Positions 10,000 to 20,219 of a stretch of 64,000 bases of DNA are shown here, piece by piece. Positions within the stretch are counted from its first letter, which is position 1. Each line of letters starts with the position of its first letter. Origin of the DNA: Mantis religiosa (taxonomy: Eukaryota > Arthropoda > Insecta > Mantodea > Mantidae); contig CM060958.1 of assembly GCA_030765055.1 (NCBI GenBank), positions 106,242,090 to 106,306,089 on the forward strand. Direction: 5' to 3'. The notes beneath the pieces are model-generated. The model worked only from the letters and a program-made list of their open reading frames with translations. It made no database searches and was not told the DNA's origin. The translations under genes were made by a program, and so were the position numbers.

Positions 10000-11050
10000 A
10001 AAGAGTACGAAAAATACGTAAGAGGCAGTTAATTTCCATTGATATTAATAGTGTGCTGCGTGATACTTAGCTTGAAAAATGTGCCTTTAATGTCAAACAT
10101 TTATATTAATATTATACTTAACGTAGAGATCAAGCAGTTTGTTTCAATAAATACGTGCTTTTTGTGTTGAAAATGCATGTTATTAGTAATATATATTAAT
10201 ATTATACTTAACGAAGAGGTAACAGTACTGCCATTCCGAATACATGTGGACGTGGAGTGATACTGTACTTTATTTTCTCGTTGGACATACTATAGTGTTG
10301 TATTGACAAAAAGTTGTGAGATTTGAATGGTTAGCTTAAAATCGTGAATGTTGAAGGAATGTTGAGGCCAGATATACTCGTACCATTATTCCCCTTGCGA
10401 AGAAAGAGGAACTGCTGTTTGTATATCACTCAAGTTTATCAGTAACATCTACTTCTTTTACCGTACCGTTAAACGCGGCCCTATTCTGCACACAAGGAGC
10501 ATGAATAAAGCAGATCCGCCACCGAAACAGAGATGAGTCGATTCATGTGGCGCCAAACAGCAGCTATCTTAGCCAACTTTACAACTGAAAAAAGAGGAGC
10601 TTCAGACAGAGAAAGAGTAAGTTGTGTTTCTAAAGCACTGTAATGCAGATGTTGAATTCTCTACTGCTGGATTTTAGATGCGTTCGCCGCTAAGTGGTCA
10701 GTCTCTACGATCATGTAAAATGCATTTACTGTGGAAGGTAAGATAGATTTAACACAACATAAACATCTTAAGGAACCCATGTGGTGTGGCATTAGCACAT
10801 CACATTTAATAGATATCGAAGCTCGGTTAGAGCAAGTTACCCAGATAAGGAGTTTACCAGGATTTTCTCTCATATCCTAAAGATGACGTTTAAGTAAAAA
10901 TTGAGCAATATATTTTCATTTTAACGTTTTCGTTTCTGAAAATAGATGTGATGGGTTCGGATTCCGCTTACATACCACCAGGCATTTTAACACTTCTTAT
11001 TTCCTTTATTTCATACATTTTTTTAAAAAAATATAATTGTTTTATACCGT
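10000..11050. other. Unrecognised sequence with a short direct repeat
   Basis: The 27-bp motif starting TATATTAATATTATACTTAA occurs at 10102 and again at 10192. No gene or known element was recognised in the remainder. Confidence 0.4.
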
Positions 11051-11055
11051 TGGTA

Positions 11056-11150
11056 TATCACCCAAAGGATGAATAAAGGGGGTGAAATGATGCTCAAATG
11101 ACCGCACGGTCCATAGAGCTTACACACATCTATATTCCCTTGAGAGTTTT
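11056..11150 (-). repeat. SINE family A fragment (-)
   Basis: GGGGTGAAATGATGCTCAAA followed by TGACCGCACGGTCCATAGAG is the complement of the 3' part of SINE A. The head is missing. Confidence 0.6.
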
Positions 11151-11439
11151 ATGACATCATCTTTGCTTTACGTGGGGCCTGTGTGCCAACAATCGGGTGC
11201 TGAGTATACCTGGAAGTATCCAAAAAATGAGACCAGAATATGTGTACTGCGACATTAGTATCACTGAACTCAGCGTAATGAACCAGGGCTTAGTGCTGAA
11301 AATTGAAAAGACTTGCCACATTTGAGGTTTATAATGGCTATGGCTCCATTACCTTTCTCTTAAATCAGCATCAACCGATATGTTCTACAATGAGTTAGTA
11401 ACGCCACTGTCAAGTACAGGTTAACAGTTTGAAGTTATC

Positions 11440-11596
11440 TTCCGGGCTTGTAGAACGTGGTCCAGTAGGATTGGATTATCCCGATGTTTCACCAAGGACT
11501 GTACTTGGTATCTCCAAAGAGAAGTGAGCTCGAATGAGCTCGTCGAGATATGCGAATCCTACTGGACCACGACGTACAAATTCCGGAAGATCATGA
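11440..11596. repeat. Inverted repeat at 5' border of Penelope-like element
   Basis: ATCTTCCGG..TTGTAGAACG and TGGTCCAGTAGGATT (11440-11475) recur in inverted orientation at 11560-11595, separated by about 85 bp. On the minus strand the left half reads GGTGAAACATCGGGATAATC, a motif resembling Penelope-like 3' ends. This suggests an inverted copy of an element end lies against the element that follows. Confidence 0.55.
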
Positions 11597-11597
11597 C

Positions 11598-11702
11598 GGC
11601 CACGACGTGGTTAAGTTGTTAGACCGCTTGACTCTCACCAAGGTGGCCTGGGTTAGATTCCAAGTGACCGCAAAGTGAGATTTGTGCTGGACAACACGGT
11701 GC
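11598..11702 (+). repeat. SINE family C head, 3'-truncated
   Basis: A tRNA-like head (GGCCACGACGTGGTTAAG, TTAGACCGCTTGACTCTCAC) followed by GTGACCGCAAAGTGAGATTT and GTGCTGGACAACACGGTGCT. It is the plus-strand counterpart of the minus copies at 16395, 23855, 33472 and 49060. It stops where Penelope-like coding sequence begins at about 11703. Confidence 0.65.
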
Positions 11703-12616
11703 TGGGGCGCTTCTCAACAGCCTTCGACCTCGAATACAGTTTAACATGGAAGTGGAGAAGGATGGTACTCTTCCATTCTTGGACATTCTTGTTTCAAGAA
11801 ACAACAACGGTACACTGGAACATGCTGTATACCGCAAGCATACACACACCGATCTCTATCTGAACATTCATAGTTTCCATCATGTCACAACGACCGGGAG
11901 TTCTCAATACACTGGCCCACAGAGCTTTGTCTATCTCTGATCTCAGCTACTTAAAACAGGAATTACAGCACCTGAGACTTACTTTTCATCAAAACGGCTA
12001 CTCCGAATATGACGCTGAAGCCTCGATCACCAAAGCTAGGGAAGGGAAGCCTGTAATACAGAAAGCGTCAGATAAGCCTATCGTTGCAGTCTGCATCCCG
12101 TTTACCGGCAACCTATCCGGCGGAATCAGCAGAATTCTCGCCAAATACAACATCAGGACCATCCACAAGTCACCTCCGAAGATTAAACATCTGTTGAGAC
12201 CAGTGAAAGACAAACCGGACTTCCAAGTTCCAGGAGTGTACCGCATTCCCTGTAAATGTGGGACACCGTATATAGGACAAACCGGTAGGACCATCGCTAC
12301 CAAGATAATCGAACATGAACGGAGCATTCGTTTAATGCAACCAGAGATGTTTGGACTGGCAAAGCATTGTTTTGATAACGACCATAGAACCAACTTTCGG
12401 GAGACGACCATCTTGGCAAAATGCAACAGTTACTGGGAGCGGAGAATTAAGAAAGCTTTAGCCATTTCCTCCGAGCGGAGCACGCTTAATCGTGATGCTA
12501 GATTTCAGTTCAACTCCTCTTGGAAACAGACCTTAAAATGGAAATCAGTCGGCTTAAGAAGCACAGATCTATACAGCTTGATCATCAAGTTAAGTAGTTA
12601 CATTTCTTTGAGCTAA
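11703..12616 (+). pseudogene. Penelope-like retroelement: RT end plus GIY-YIG endonuclease
   Basis: Penelope-like elements encode a reverse transcriptase fused to a GIY-YIG endonuclease, which nicks target DNA. Here the end of the RT is readable in one frame from about 11746 (EVEKDGTLPFLDILVSRNNN, then YRKHTHTDLYL). A frameshift near 11885 moves into the 244-codon frame 11882-12616, starting with VLNTLAHRALSISD. The endonuclease begins at GVYRIPCKCGTPYIGQTGRT (about residue 118 of that frame); the GVY and YIG elements are intact, with an Arg/His/Glu-rich segment (KIIEHERSIR) after it and an H-x10-N segment later. The final 60 residues are a basic tail. The RT catalytic core is absent, so the copy is 5'-truncated and dead. 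The 3' UTR follows directly. Confidence 0.85.
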
Positions 12617-12850
12617 TCATTTGTCTACACTCACGCCATCTTCTGACCTGGCATTTAGTTTACTGAAACAGTCTTTTGTTCAGTAATACGAATATTGGTA
12701 GTGTTTTGTCTCTTGATATTTGTGTTATATACAGTAATATATTTTGTAGTTATAGCATTTCTTAAAATATCCTGATGATGGGAGCGATGTAGACCCCCGA
12801 AACGTGGATTTCAAATCGCCTTTTCACCTGGCTTGTTTCACGAAAAAATC
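12617..12850 (+). repeat. Penelope-like 3' UTR with hammerhead-like core
   Basis: This region is shared with the minus-strand copy at 3600-3870. It contains CTGATGA (12772-12778) and GAAAC (12799-12803) separated by 20 nt in which TGGG can pair with CCCC. Hammerhead ribozymes have the core CUGAUGA...GAAA, and Penelope-like elements are known to carry degenerate hammerheads. The flanking stems are not convincing by eye, so the ribozyme call is tentative. Confidence 0.4.
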
Positions 12851-13149
12851 GGGAATATAGTAGAGATTTACTTCGTGATTTCACTCTGAGAAGGGTGTAA
12901 ACGTATTTTGTATTTTAAAGGACCTGATACTTGAGGTGCTGCTGTCAAATTGAGTATAAGCTTCAGAAATGCCCCATCTCCTGTTAGAGAAAGGAGTAAC
13001 ACTGTTTACTGGAGCTCATTGTGGGTCCTTTGTAACTTATGTGACCCTTAGAGAATCGGGATGCATTGGAGATCAAGAGTGAACATATCCGGATGACGGT
13101 TCCTTCTAGTTGGGGTCCCTAACGACTAAATAATGACTCCAACTCTAAC

Positions 13150-13420
13150 GCTGGTGAAAGTTTCCCTGCGCCACTTAACTCTGGAGTGTACCGAGCGGTT
13201 TCGTCTGTGGTTCGCATTCAGAGGTCCGATTCGATTCCGTGCCCGACTTACCTGGCCCATGAGATTTTTTGGGTGTTTCCCGGATCGCCGAGCGAATGCT
13301 GTGTAGGTAAATAACATCCCCCGAATTTCCTGTCCCTCGATATCATCTCCATTACCATTTCACATCATCTCTCATCTGGTGGTCTGTTTTAGAGTAGAAG
13401 TGTTGGCGGGTGTCTCGGCG
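13150..13420 (+). repeat. Possible tRNA-derived SINE (family E)
   Basis: GTACCGAGCGGTTTCGTCTG is A-box-like and GGTCCGATTCGATTCC is B-box-like at tRNA spacing. A pyrimidine-rich body follows (CATCTCCATTACCATTTCAC). Only one copy is in the window, so the repeat status is inferred. Confidence 0.4.
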
Positions 13421-13586
13421 CTGCATGATATACCCTGAACAAAACTTCCTCCTCCGGTTAGAGGTCTCCGTTCTTCGAACCCGGTCTGATGGTAGGATTA
13501 ACAACAGCCTTCTCTAATTCTGAATGTTATAACATGGTGTCTATGTCAAATACTAAATTGTATTCTCCTTATATTTGTCTTCCACG

Positions 13587-13627
13587 GTCTGTTTGTCTAA
13601 AGGACAATACCTTTAGGTCAAACAGAC
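13587..13627. other. Strong hairpin, 15-16 bp stem
   Basis: GTCTGTTTGTCTAAAGG (13587-13603) and CCTTTAGGTCAAACAGAC (13610-13627) pair almost perfectly around a 6-nt loop (ACAATA), with one small bulge. Function unknown. Confidence 0.7.
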
Positions 13628-14225
13628 TCTGTAACTCCACAAGGTGGAAGTGGATACGCCACTTACGCGCGTCATCTCCGCAGGGAAGACTACCGAATAA
13701 CCTCGGGGGGGGGGGCCTTGACCTAGCACACCAACTACTGGCTCTGCAGGCAAGTACCAGGGACCTTTCAGGAACCCTCTGCCCCCTCTGGGTGGCCGGA
13801 GCCCCATGAGTATTGGAAGCCACTGCCCCCTCGAGGCCAACCCAATCCGAAAAGCTCCCAACAGGGAGGGGCTCCAATGTTCGGCCCGAGGTTCCTCTAG
13901 TAACGTCAGAGGTACCACGAGTGCTTGGGATCCTCAGTGCCCGCAGGTGGTGGGATACCCGTTGTCCGGGCATGCCGGAGTGTTTCCAACTGTTCATTTG
14001 TACGGACCTTGTCCTCTACACTGTTCTGCCTCCTTGGGACGGTAACCCTGTGTGTCCTTTCGCCTCATTCTTCCTGCCGGGCGTGCCCCACCTTGGGCAG
14101 AGGTACAACTTCATCGGCCTCCGTGCCGAATCCCTTTCCTAACGTACTCCATTCCAGCCCAGCCGAGTCCTGAGAACTACACCTCCTAGGAAGACCGTAG
14201 AAAGCTTTATATAGCACAAGTTGCA
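13628..14225. other. GC-rich, CpG-containing segment of unknown origin
   Basis: Composition changes sharply from the AT-rich surroundings. Open frames on both strands reach 142 codons but overlap each other in several frames. That pattern is typical of GC-rich DNA lacking stop codons, and I recognised no protein family. It includes an 11-G run near 13706. Confidence 0.4.
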
Positions 14226-14310
14226 TTGCTCCAAAACTGTAATCTGGCCGCCTGCGGTGCCGTATGTAGTAAAAGCGGGCGTTAAACACTACACATTTCA
14301 TTTTTTTCAC
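14226..14310 (+). repeat. SINE family C 3' tail
   Basis: GCGGTGCCGTATGTAGTAAA followed by AGCGGGCGTTAAACACTACA is the conserved tail of SINE C, seen complemented at 23858, 33478 and 49072. The head was not found upstream. Confidence 0.65.
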
Positions 14311-14929
14311 TGTAATCTGGTTCTACAGTCAAGAAAGGGAAGAAACAATTGAAGGTGCATAGGAAACAACGGATAGATTAGGGACCACTGTTGCATTACC
14401 CTACCAACCTGCGAGTGCACGGTGCGACAGGAATTGAGGATCTGGACACCCAATCGGAAACTTGCATATTATCACAGAGCTCATTCATTTATTCCTAGAC
14501 GCAATATTTAATATATTTATGTTTTGGTTATAATTAAGGATGATTCAAACAATTAAAAAAGGGCTCCATTGATCGTCCCTGACGTGACAATCGTAATAAT
14601 TCTATAATCATATAAAGTAAATATCCAAGATGACACTCAAACTTGAGTGAATCAACATTTGGTTTAAGCATACCAGAACTTTGCCTAACATGAAAACCAT
14701 CAATACATATTTAGTAAAACGGACCTCTGTTGATTTTTGACACATTCAACTATGGTATGTATACCAATGTGGTTTCAGTTCACCTTTACCAACGGCTCAG
14801 AAGAAACATCTAGTGATTATTTTATTAAATTTAGTTCCCAAGACCCCTCTCAATAAAACGCGAGTAAAACTCAAATAAATGTCTGAAATAGATAATCTGG
14901 AACTTTCTCACCCTGCTCGTAATTACAAC
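14311..14929. other. No recognisable feature
   Basis: AT-rich, short frames only. Confidence 0.45.
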
Positions 14930-15834
14930 GGTTGAAGCATTAGGCCCTTCCGACGTCTGGAACATTCCTGGTACCAATGTTACTTCCGACGTAACTTCCA
15001 ATCTGTTGTATGGCTTTGCGTCGTGGACTCTCGTCGTGACTGCCTAACCGTACTGAGCGAACTCAACTCTTGACCATGAGCCATGAGCGAGAACAAGTCG
15101 TCCGGGTGCTCCCGGGAGGTGGACAGAGCGCCACGGTACCTATCCGCTATGTGGATTTACCCGTGCTGTCTTATAGGTTTTGTCGTAACACGCAAGCGTT
15201 TTTGTTGGTGTTTGATGATGGAGATCGTTGACCTCTGCTAGTGCTTCTGGTTCCGGGATGAGCGTCCAGAATGGAGGCCAGTGTCCGATACCGCCTCACT
15301 AAAAGCGGCCTGCTTGCAAGGTCCGTCCAGTGCGGCGGGGTCAGAAGCGAGAGGTCAGATGGGAAAAGGGTACTGTATGGGTCTGGTCGTGCTCTGGTCA
15401 CGCGGTATGGACTCAGGTAATGGTGTTCAGCCAACGAGCCATATCCAGCCCCAATGTGGCCAGTTCAGGTGGAGTATGGAGGTGAAGGGATGAGAGACTG
15501 AGCTCACCATCCAAGGGCAACCTTAGGGAGGCGATAGCTCTTTCTCCTTCTGGGTGCACGGTGGTCGTGTTAACCAATTGTTTGGGGTGATGTGTGATTT
15601 TGGCATACAATGTGCGCGTACGCTCACGCGCAACGTCCTAAACGAAAGGTATGCTGGAATGTGTGCAACTCTTGACTCCAGTGAGAGGCCTTATAGCAGC
15701 ATGAGGTGGGCGGCGCCAAGCCGTACAGGGTTGCGGCAACTTAACGGCACCAAATATCTTCGGGCCGCCCTCTTCGAGATAACATCGTTGGGTGAGGTAA
15801 CGTCCATAACATTACAATATTTACTGAGACAAAA
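14930..15834. other. Second GC- and CpG-richer segment, unassigned
   Basis: Overlapping short frames on both strands (up to 109 codons) have no recognisable domains. CpG-containing stretches such as GTGCGCGTACGCTCACGCG (near 15611) stand out. It could be a decayed transposon or a CpG island. No TIR, LTR or TATA evidence was found. Confidence 0.35.
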
Positions 15835-16345
15835 CTTGGAAACGTCAGTGTTCCTATTTTTAAATTCTAAATTAAACATTTAAAAGCAAAACAGTCCATG
15901 TGTGTTAGTTTTTGTTCAAAAATACTTGCATTTTCACTCTTTTTGGGTCAAATCTATTTCTTTTGCTGCCACATATGAGACCTGCTGCGCTAAGTAGTCT
16001 TTCAGAGAATACTGTTGCAGGCTGAATACACAAACATTTAGCGGCTTTTGTTTCGGAGATATTAAATTTATTTTCCAGTAATCCAGTGCACTAAAAAGAG
16101 GTCGTGACAAATCGTCGCTGAGATATACAGTGATTTCTTCTTGGGAACTCTTAACTGGCAGTGAATCTGACACATGATTATTTTCTACAATTTCTCGGGC
16201 TTTGCAATGTTCTACTTGCCGCAATAATATTTTGTGATTTTAAATTAAAATAAAAGTGGCAGAATCACCATCGATGTATCGAAAAAGTATCGATTGAGTT
16301 TTTTGAAGTATCGTTCATTGTTGATACGCAAATATTGTGAGAATC
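15835..16345 (-). pseudogene. hAT-type transposase C-terminal relic
   Basis: The 96-codon minus frame (16224-15934) reads VEHCKAREIVENN, SSQEEITVYLSDDLSRPL, FSALDYWKINL and YLAQQVSYVAAKEIDL. The E-x-x-x-Y...D-P/L...W segment resembles the hAT dimerisation region, where LDYWK precedes the C-terminal ERxFS block. That block itself is missing. Outside the frame, TATCGAT-type motifs cluster at 16270-16330, as in hAT subterminal regions. A second copy with the same flanks lies on the plus strand at 56455-56885, which supports a real repeat family. Stops after the frame show it is truncated. Confidence 0.55.
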
Positions 16346-16394
16346 GAGGTATATAGAGAACCCATTCCTAGCTTTAATATTTCTTTTGTAATTA

Positions 16395-16712
16395 TTGATT
16401 AGTATGAGTGGAACCATTTTTATATCTCCGTTCCTCGCCATTGCTGGTGTTAGGAGTCACTTGGGTGCCCTCAGAGCAAGGGAGCCGAAGCATATTCACC
16501 TGATAGATGAGATTAGGGTTGGGGGCTTGGCCCAACACTTGAGATGAATGACTGATGGAGCAATTGGTGGAATGATGGTTGGGAAACAGGAGAACCCGGA
16601 GGAAACCCAACCAGGGCCATGTTATCCACCATAAATCCCACTTTGCGGTCGCCTGGGATCGAACCCGGGCAGCCTATGTCTAGCTGCCTAACCACTCAGC
16701 CATGGCGCGGCC
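16395..16712 (-). repeat. SINE family C copy (-)
   Basis: The minus strand starts GGCCGCGCCATGGCTGAGTG and GTTAGGCAGCTAGACATAGG, has B-box CCGGGTTCGATCCCAGGCG, then CCGCAAAGTGGGATTTATGG and a CT-rich body. The head resembles a class II (Leu/Ser-like) tRNA. Confidence 0.75.
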
Positions 16713-16761
16713 GAGACAATTTTTTGAATTGATAAAATAACAAAGCGGTTTTAATCATGAA

Positions 16762-16970
16762 GTTTACCTCTGTAGCGTAGACGGTAGCGTATCTGCCTCA
16801 CATACAGTAGATCCCCAGATTGAATCTCGGTCAGGGGGATTAACTGAATAAGGTTTTTTCTGAGATTTGCTCTATGGAATCTGGTATCATTTGACTATCA
16901 TTTCATTCAATTCATTCTTCACCGATATGACTTAACGTTGGAGGACGTCAATTTAAAGAAAAAATGTGAG
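16762..16970 (+). repeat. SINE family A copy (+)
   Basis: The head is CTCTGTAGCGTAGACGGTAG and CGTATCTGCCTCACAT, with B-box AGATTGAATCTCGG, and the tail is ATGACTTAACGTTGGAGGAC. The central block is shortened. Confidence 0.8.
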
Positions 16971-16974
16971 TAAC

Positions 16975-17845
16975 CTTCTACTATTGAACGGAAACATCAA
17001 TGACACTGCCCACTTGCAATTTTTTGTTAAAAGTGAGGGAAAGCAAGACGGCAAAAGGGAGCCCACAACATCATTCCTCATGGTTATCTTGCCGCATGAA
17101 AGTTATCATAAATTCTGAAACCCCTGACTATTTAATGAAGAGCTGTTGGTTATCTCCATTCTTTGCTGTATGTAGCAGAGATGAAGTGTGACAGGAATAT
17201 TTTTCCTACCCTTGTCCTGTCTCTCAATTTTGAACTTGTAAATCAACCAAAAATTAAAATAGAGGTAGGAACTGAATATATAAATGTCTAGTCCTATCGA
17301 CCATCACATAACTAATGCAGAATGATTCAAAATTACTCTTACCAAGTTTGCGGACGGGTACCTTGTGCTAAAACAAGAAGGTGAATATATGTACTTCCTT
17401 TTCGCATCATTAGGTTTGGTGATTTTTCGCAAATGCGATATAGCGCGATAAAGTGTGAAATTGACACAAAATGCTATATAAATGCGAAACCGAAGATTTC
17501 CCCAAGTAATTATTTTCCTCCAATGCTGTTTTTTCTTGAAACTTTAACTGAAGATTCTGTAGAACCTTTGCATGTTTAGAAAGTTATAAAGTAAGTGACC
17601 ACTCTTCTTGAATGTGGAAAGCAACACTTCCCGCTAAATTAGCCTTTTGTTCCACCATTACCCATATAAGGTATGTTTCGCACATGAAGCGATTTCAGTT
17701 GTTTTACAAAAGAAAAGCCTAATGTCTATCACAAATATATCTTCACAACCCAGTTAACGGAAAACTTCAATCATTCTCTCTGAAAATCAATAACAACACT
17801 AATTTTAAAGAAGTGATAAACATATGTAAATTATAGTTTGAGCTT
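16975..17845. other. No recognisable feature
   Basis: AT-rich. A short palindromic patch with TTTCGCAAATGCGATATAGC lies near 17428. No gene recognised. Confidence 0.4.
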
Positions 17846-17849
17846 TTAG

Positions 17850-18440
17850 TTGCCACAGTTCCGATTTTCATTGTTCTGTTCGGTTTTATGCGCAACTTAC
17901 GTAGACCACGGCAATAAGTGGAAAGATGATGAGAGCGAAAATATCAAACAGCGGGCAGAGGTGGAAAATGTGACAAATGGCTTTCTCCAAGACCTTGCTA
18001 AGCTTTTTAATCCTGTTACTGCTGGCAGAGTAACTTCAATAAATTATACGATTTTGAGTGAAAGTAACAGTAAGATCCCAGATTTTCGTAATGTTAAAAG
18101 GCATAGTTTTGTTGAGGGATCTGAATATTTTCATTCACAGCTAATACAAATCATGCAGAATAAAAAAGATGTAGACTGCCTGCAAATGCTATTGTCTGTT
18201 AAGCAGATACCCAGAGTTTGCCCGAGCAGCTCTGCAATGTATTTGCGGTTTTACCAACAGCGTAGACGCAGAAATATATTTCAGTAAATGCAATTTGATT
18301 GTGAATGACAGGAGGACTCAAACGTCAGAACAGAATATTGAACTATGTTCAGTACTTTCATTCAACAGTGTTACTGAATCATAAACTAGGCTAATTTTGT
18401 GCATTTTCTTTTCATTATATTAGTGCTACATAAGTATGAA
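17850..18440 (+). pseudogene. hAT-type transposase C-terminal region, frameshifted
   Basis: A 145-codon frame (17850-18287) contains ENIKQRAEVENVTNGFLQDL and KIPDFRNVKRHSFVEGSEYF. Its last part overlaps a second frame reading CICGFTNSVDAEIYFSKCNL, then IVNDRRTQTSEQNIELCS. The latter matches the hAT dimerisation block (S-x-x-x-E-x-x-FS...NDRRTxLSxxN), which mediates transposase oligomerisation. The frame change near 18240 and lack of the catalytic RNase-H fold show a broken copy. This family differs from the hAT relics at 15.8 and 56.4 kb. Confidence 0.6.
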
Positions 18441-18639
18441 TTTATCCTTTTTGTGTTACTCAGTATGCTTTAGTCTGTATGAGATTGTTCTATATTTCTG
18501 CATATTGCTTTAGCCTGTATTAATATGAAATAAATTGACACTTTATGCACTTTTAGCTCACCGTCATTAATAACCCAACATAAATGTATTTTAAATTTCA
18601 TATAAATAATATTAATAATCATTATTTAACAAAATTAAA

Positions 18640-18760
18640 CTCTCTTCAGAATGCTATAAAATGCTAAATTGCAAATGTATAAATACTACAAAATGCTAAA
18701 TGTAAAAGTCAAAATGCTAAATTTCTGATTTCAAAATACTAAATATCACTACCTCTAGGC
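18640..18760 (+). repeat. Interspersed AAAATGCTAAAT motif cluster
   Basis: AAAATGCTAAAT-type 12-mers occur four to five times with irregular spacing (about 18659, 18693, 18713, 18736). This resembles the subterminal repeats of a DNA transposon. It lies downstream of the hAT relic and may belong to that element. Confidence 0.4.
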
Positions 18761-18764
18761 ATAA

Positions 18765-19272
18765 TTAATTTATTAATTAAAATGAACGGCTCTCCAGATC
18801 CAACCCAACAACTTTATTTAACTCTGTGCTCATTCACAAAAGGCTGTGTCTTCATTGTATCAGCGTCAGTGTATCATTAGTTGTAACTTAGAATTCTAAG
18901 TGACTCAGGTAGGTGCCTAACTTATCCCAATAGAACTTTGTTTAGAATAAACTTCATGATTTACTGGAAAGTGCGCTACTTTAAATAAGAAAGAACATGT
19001 GGATTATGCATGATGAGGCTTAAAATGATTTTAGTCTCACTGTTGGGACTTCACTACCTTGAATCTACATGACGAATGGATAGGTAGAGAAGGACTACTT
19101 CCAAGACCTGCAGGTTCCCCCACCGATTTAACTTCTTTGAACTTTTATCTCTGAGGGCACTTTAAACAAGTGCTTTATACAGCTGACAACCTGGATAAAG
19201 AAACCCTTCTTCCAGGTGTGATGGAAGCCTGCGAAACTAATAAATACTGTCAGGGACCGGTTCTTTTTATGT
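18765..19272. other. No recognisable feature
   Basis: AT-rich, no gene recognised. Confidence 0.4.
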
Positions 19273-20215
19273 ACGTCCTACAGTGTTAAATCATGTCCAA
19301 CAATGAATGAAATGGGCAGTGGCGGCTGGTGGATAAAATTAGGAGTGTGCCATAAAGCTACCTAATGTTAAAATATACTTGGAACAGAGCATTTGGCAAA
19401 CACATAGACAGTTATGCTCATACACTTTGAGGTTAAAACGTCTGGTTTAGGAATTATTTATCCCTCCTTTTGCACACTACATCATAGTTAATTCTGGAGT
19501 TTGCCTACCGTGTTGCTTGATTTACACTTTTTACTCCAGAGTTCTTCTAAAGAAAGGGTAACTGATTAAGCTGCTCACCGAATTTATGTTAGTGCACGCA
19601 AAAGACGGGATGATACCATCAACCATGGCAGTATTACTTGAACTGCACAACTGTTTTCAGTAAGCCAGTAATTGGAATTGTAAATAACGAAAGACATATC
19701 AGCATACATTCCTGTTTCCCGCCTACAAGCAAATACCTGCATGAGCACTTCTAGCGCTATTAGTTCACTGTAACTACTGCAGATGGCACTGAAAACACTA
19801 CAGCAAGAAGTAGAATCTTTTGTACTCCGTTTTGCCCTAGCACAATCACAAGCAAAAACAGCCAATCAGAGGAGTGGTCTCAAAGCAATGCGCCGCTATG
19901 TCAAGTGCGTTCATTGGACAGCATTCCCGCCAACACACAACTCTTTGGTATAGCACAAATACTAATCACATGTTACTTTAAACTCTCTGAAAGATATCCT
20001 TGCTTCTTACTAGCGCGTATTAACCTGACATACGCAAGCAAAGAAAACGCTAAGACATTCGCTTCAGCATACTAACTATTGTGCTGTAGCTCTGTAGCAC
20101 ATAAGCACGAGCCGCGCCGGTAAATGAGTAGGATGATGACTAATTGAGCCCATGGTCCATAGAGATTAACTTTCAAAATAAGGGAAACCCTCGGAAAACA
20201 CCTGATACAGATAAA
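19273..20215 (-). repeat. SINE family A copy (-) split by a hAT MITE
   Basis: ACGTCCTACAGTGTTAAATC and ATGAATGAAATGGG (19273-19316) match the complement of the SINE A 3' end. The match resumes at 20121 (ATGATGACTAATTGAGCCC, CCATAGAGATTAACTTTC, AAATAAGGGAAACCCTCGG). The SINE therefore predates the 804-bp insertion at 19317-20120. Confidence 0.7.
19317..20120. mobile_element. Non-autonomous hAT element (MITE)
   Basis: The left end CAGTGGCGGCTGGTG and the complement of the right end (CCGGCGCGGCTCGTG) are imperfect terminal inverted repeats of hAT type. An 8-bp target duplication, GAAATGGG/TAAATGAG (6 of 8 identical), flanks it. The insertion interrupts a SINE A copy whose two halves join correctly across it. 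The only frame inside (19865-19584, minus) shows no transposase motif, so the element depended on a hAT transposase encoded elsewhere. Confidence 0.7.
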
Positions 20216-20219
20216 ACAA

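Noticed and set aside
10102..10219. 27-bp direct repeat as a transposon target duplication
   Set aside because: The sequence between the copies is only about 63 bp and shows no element features. It is more likely a local duplication.
13569..14173. Several 80-142-codon frames on both strands
   Set aside because: They overlap in most frames of a GC-rich stretch, which lacks stop codons by composition. No domain is recognisable.
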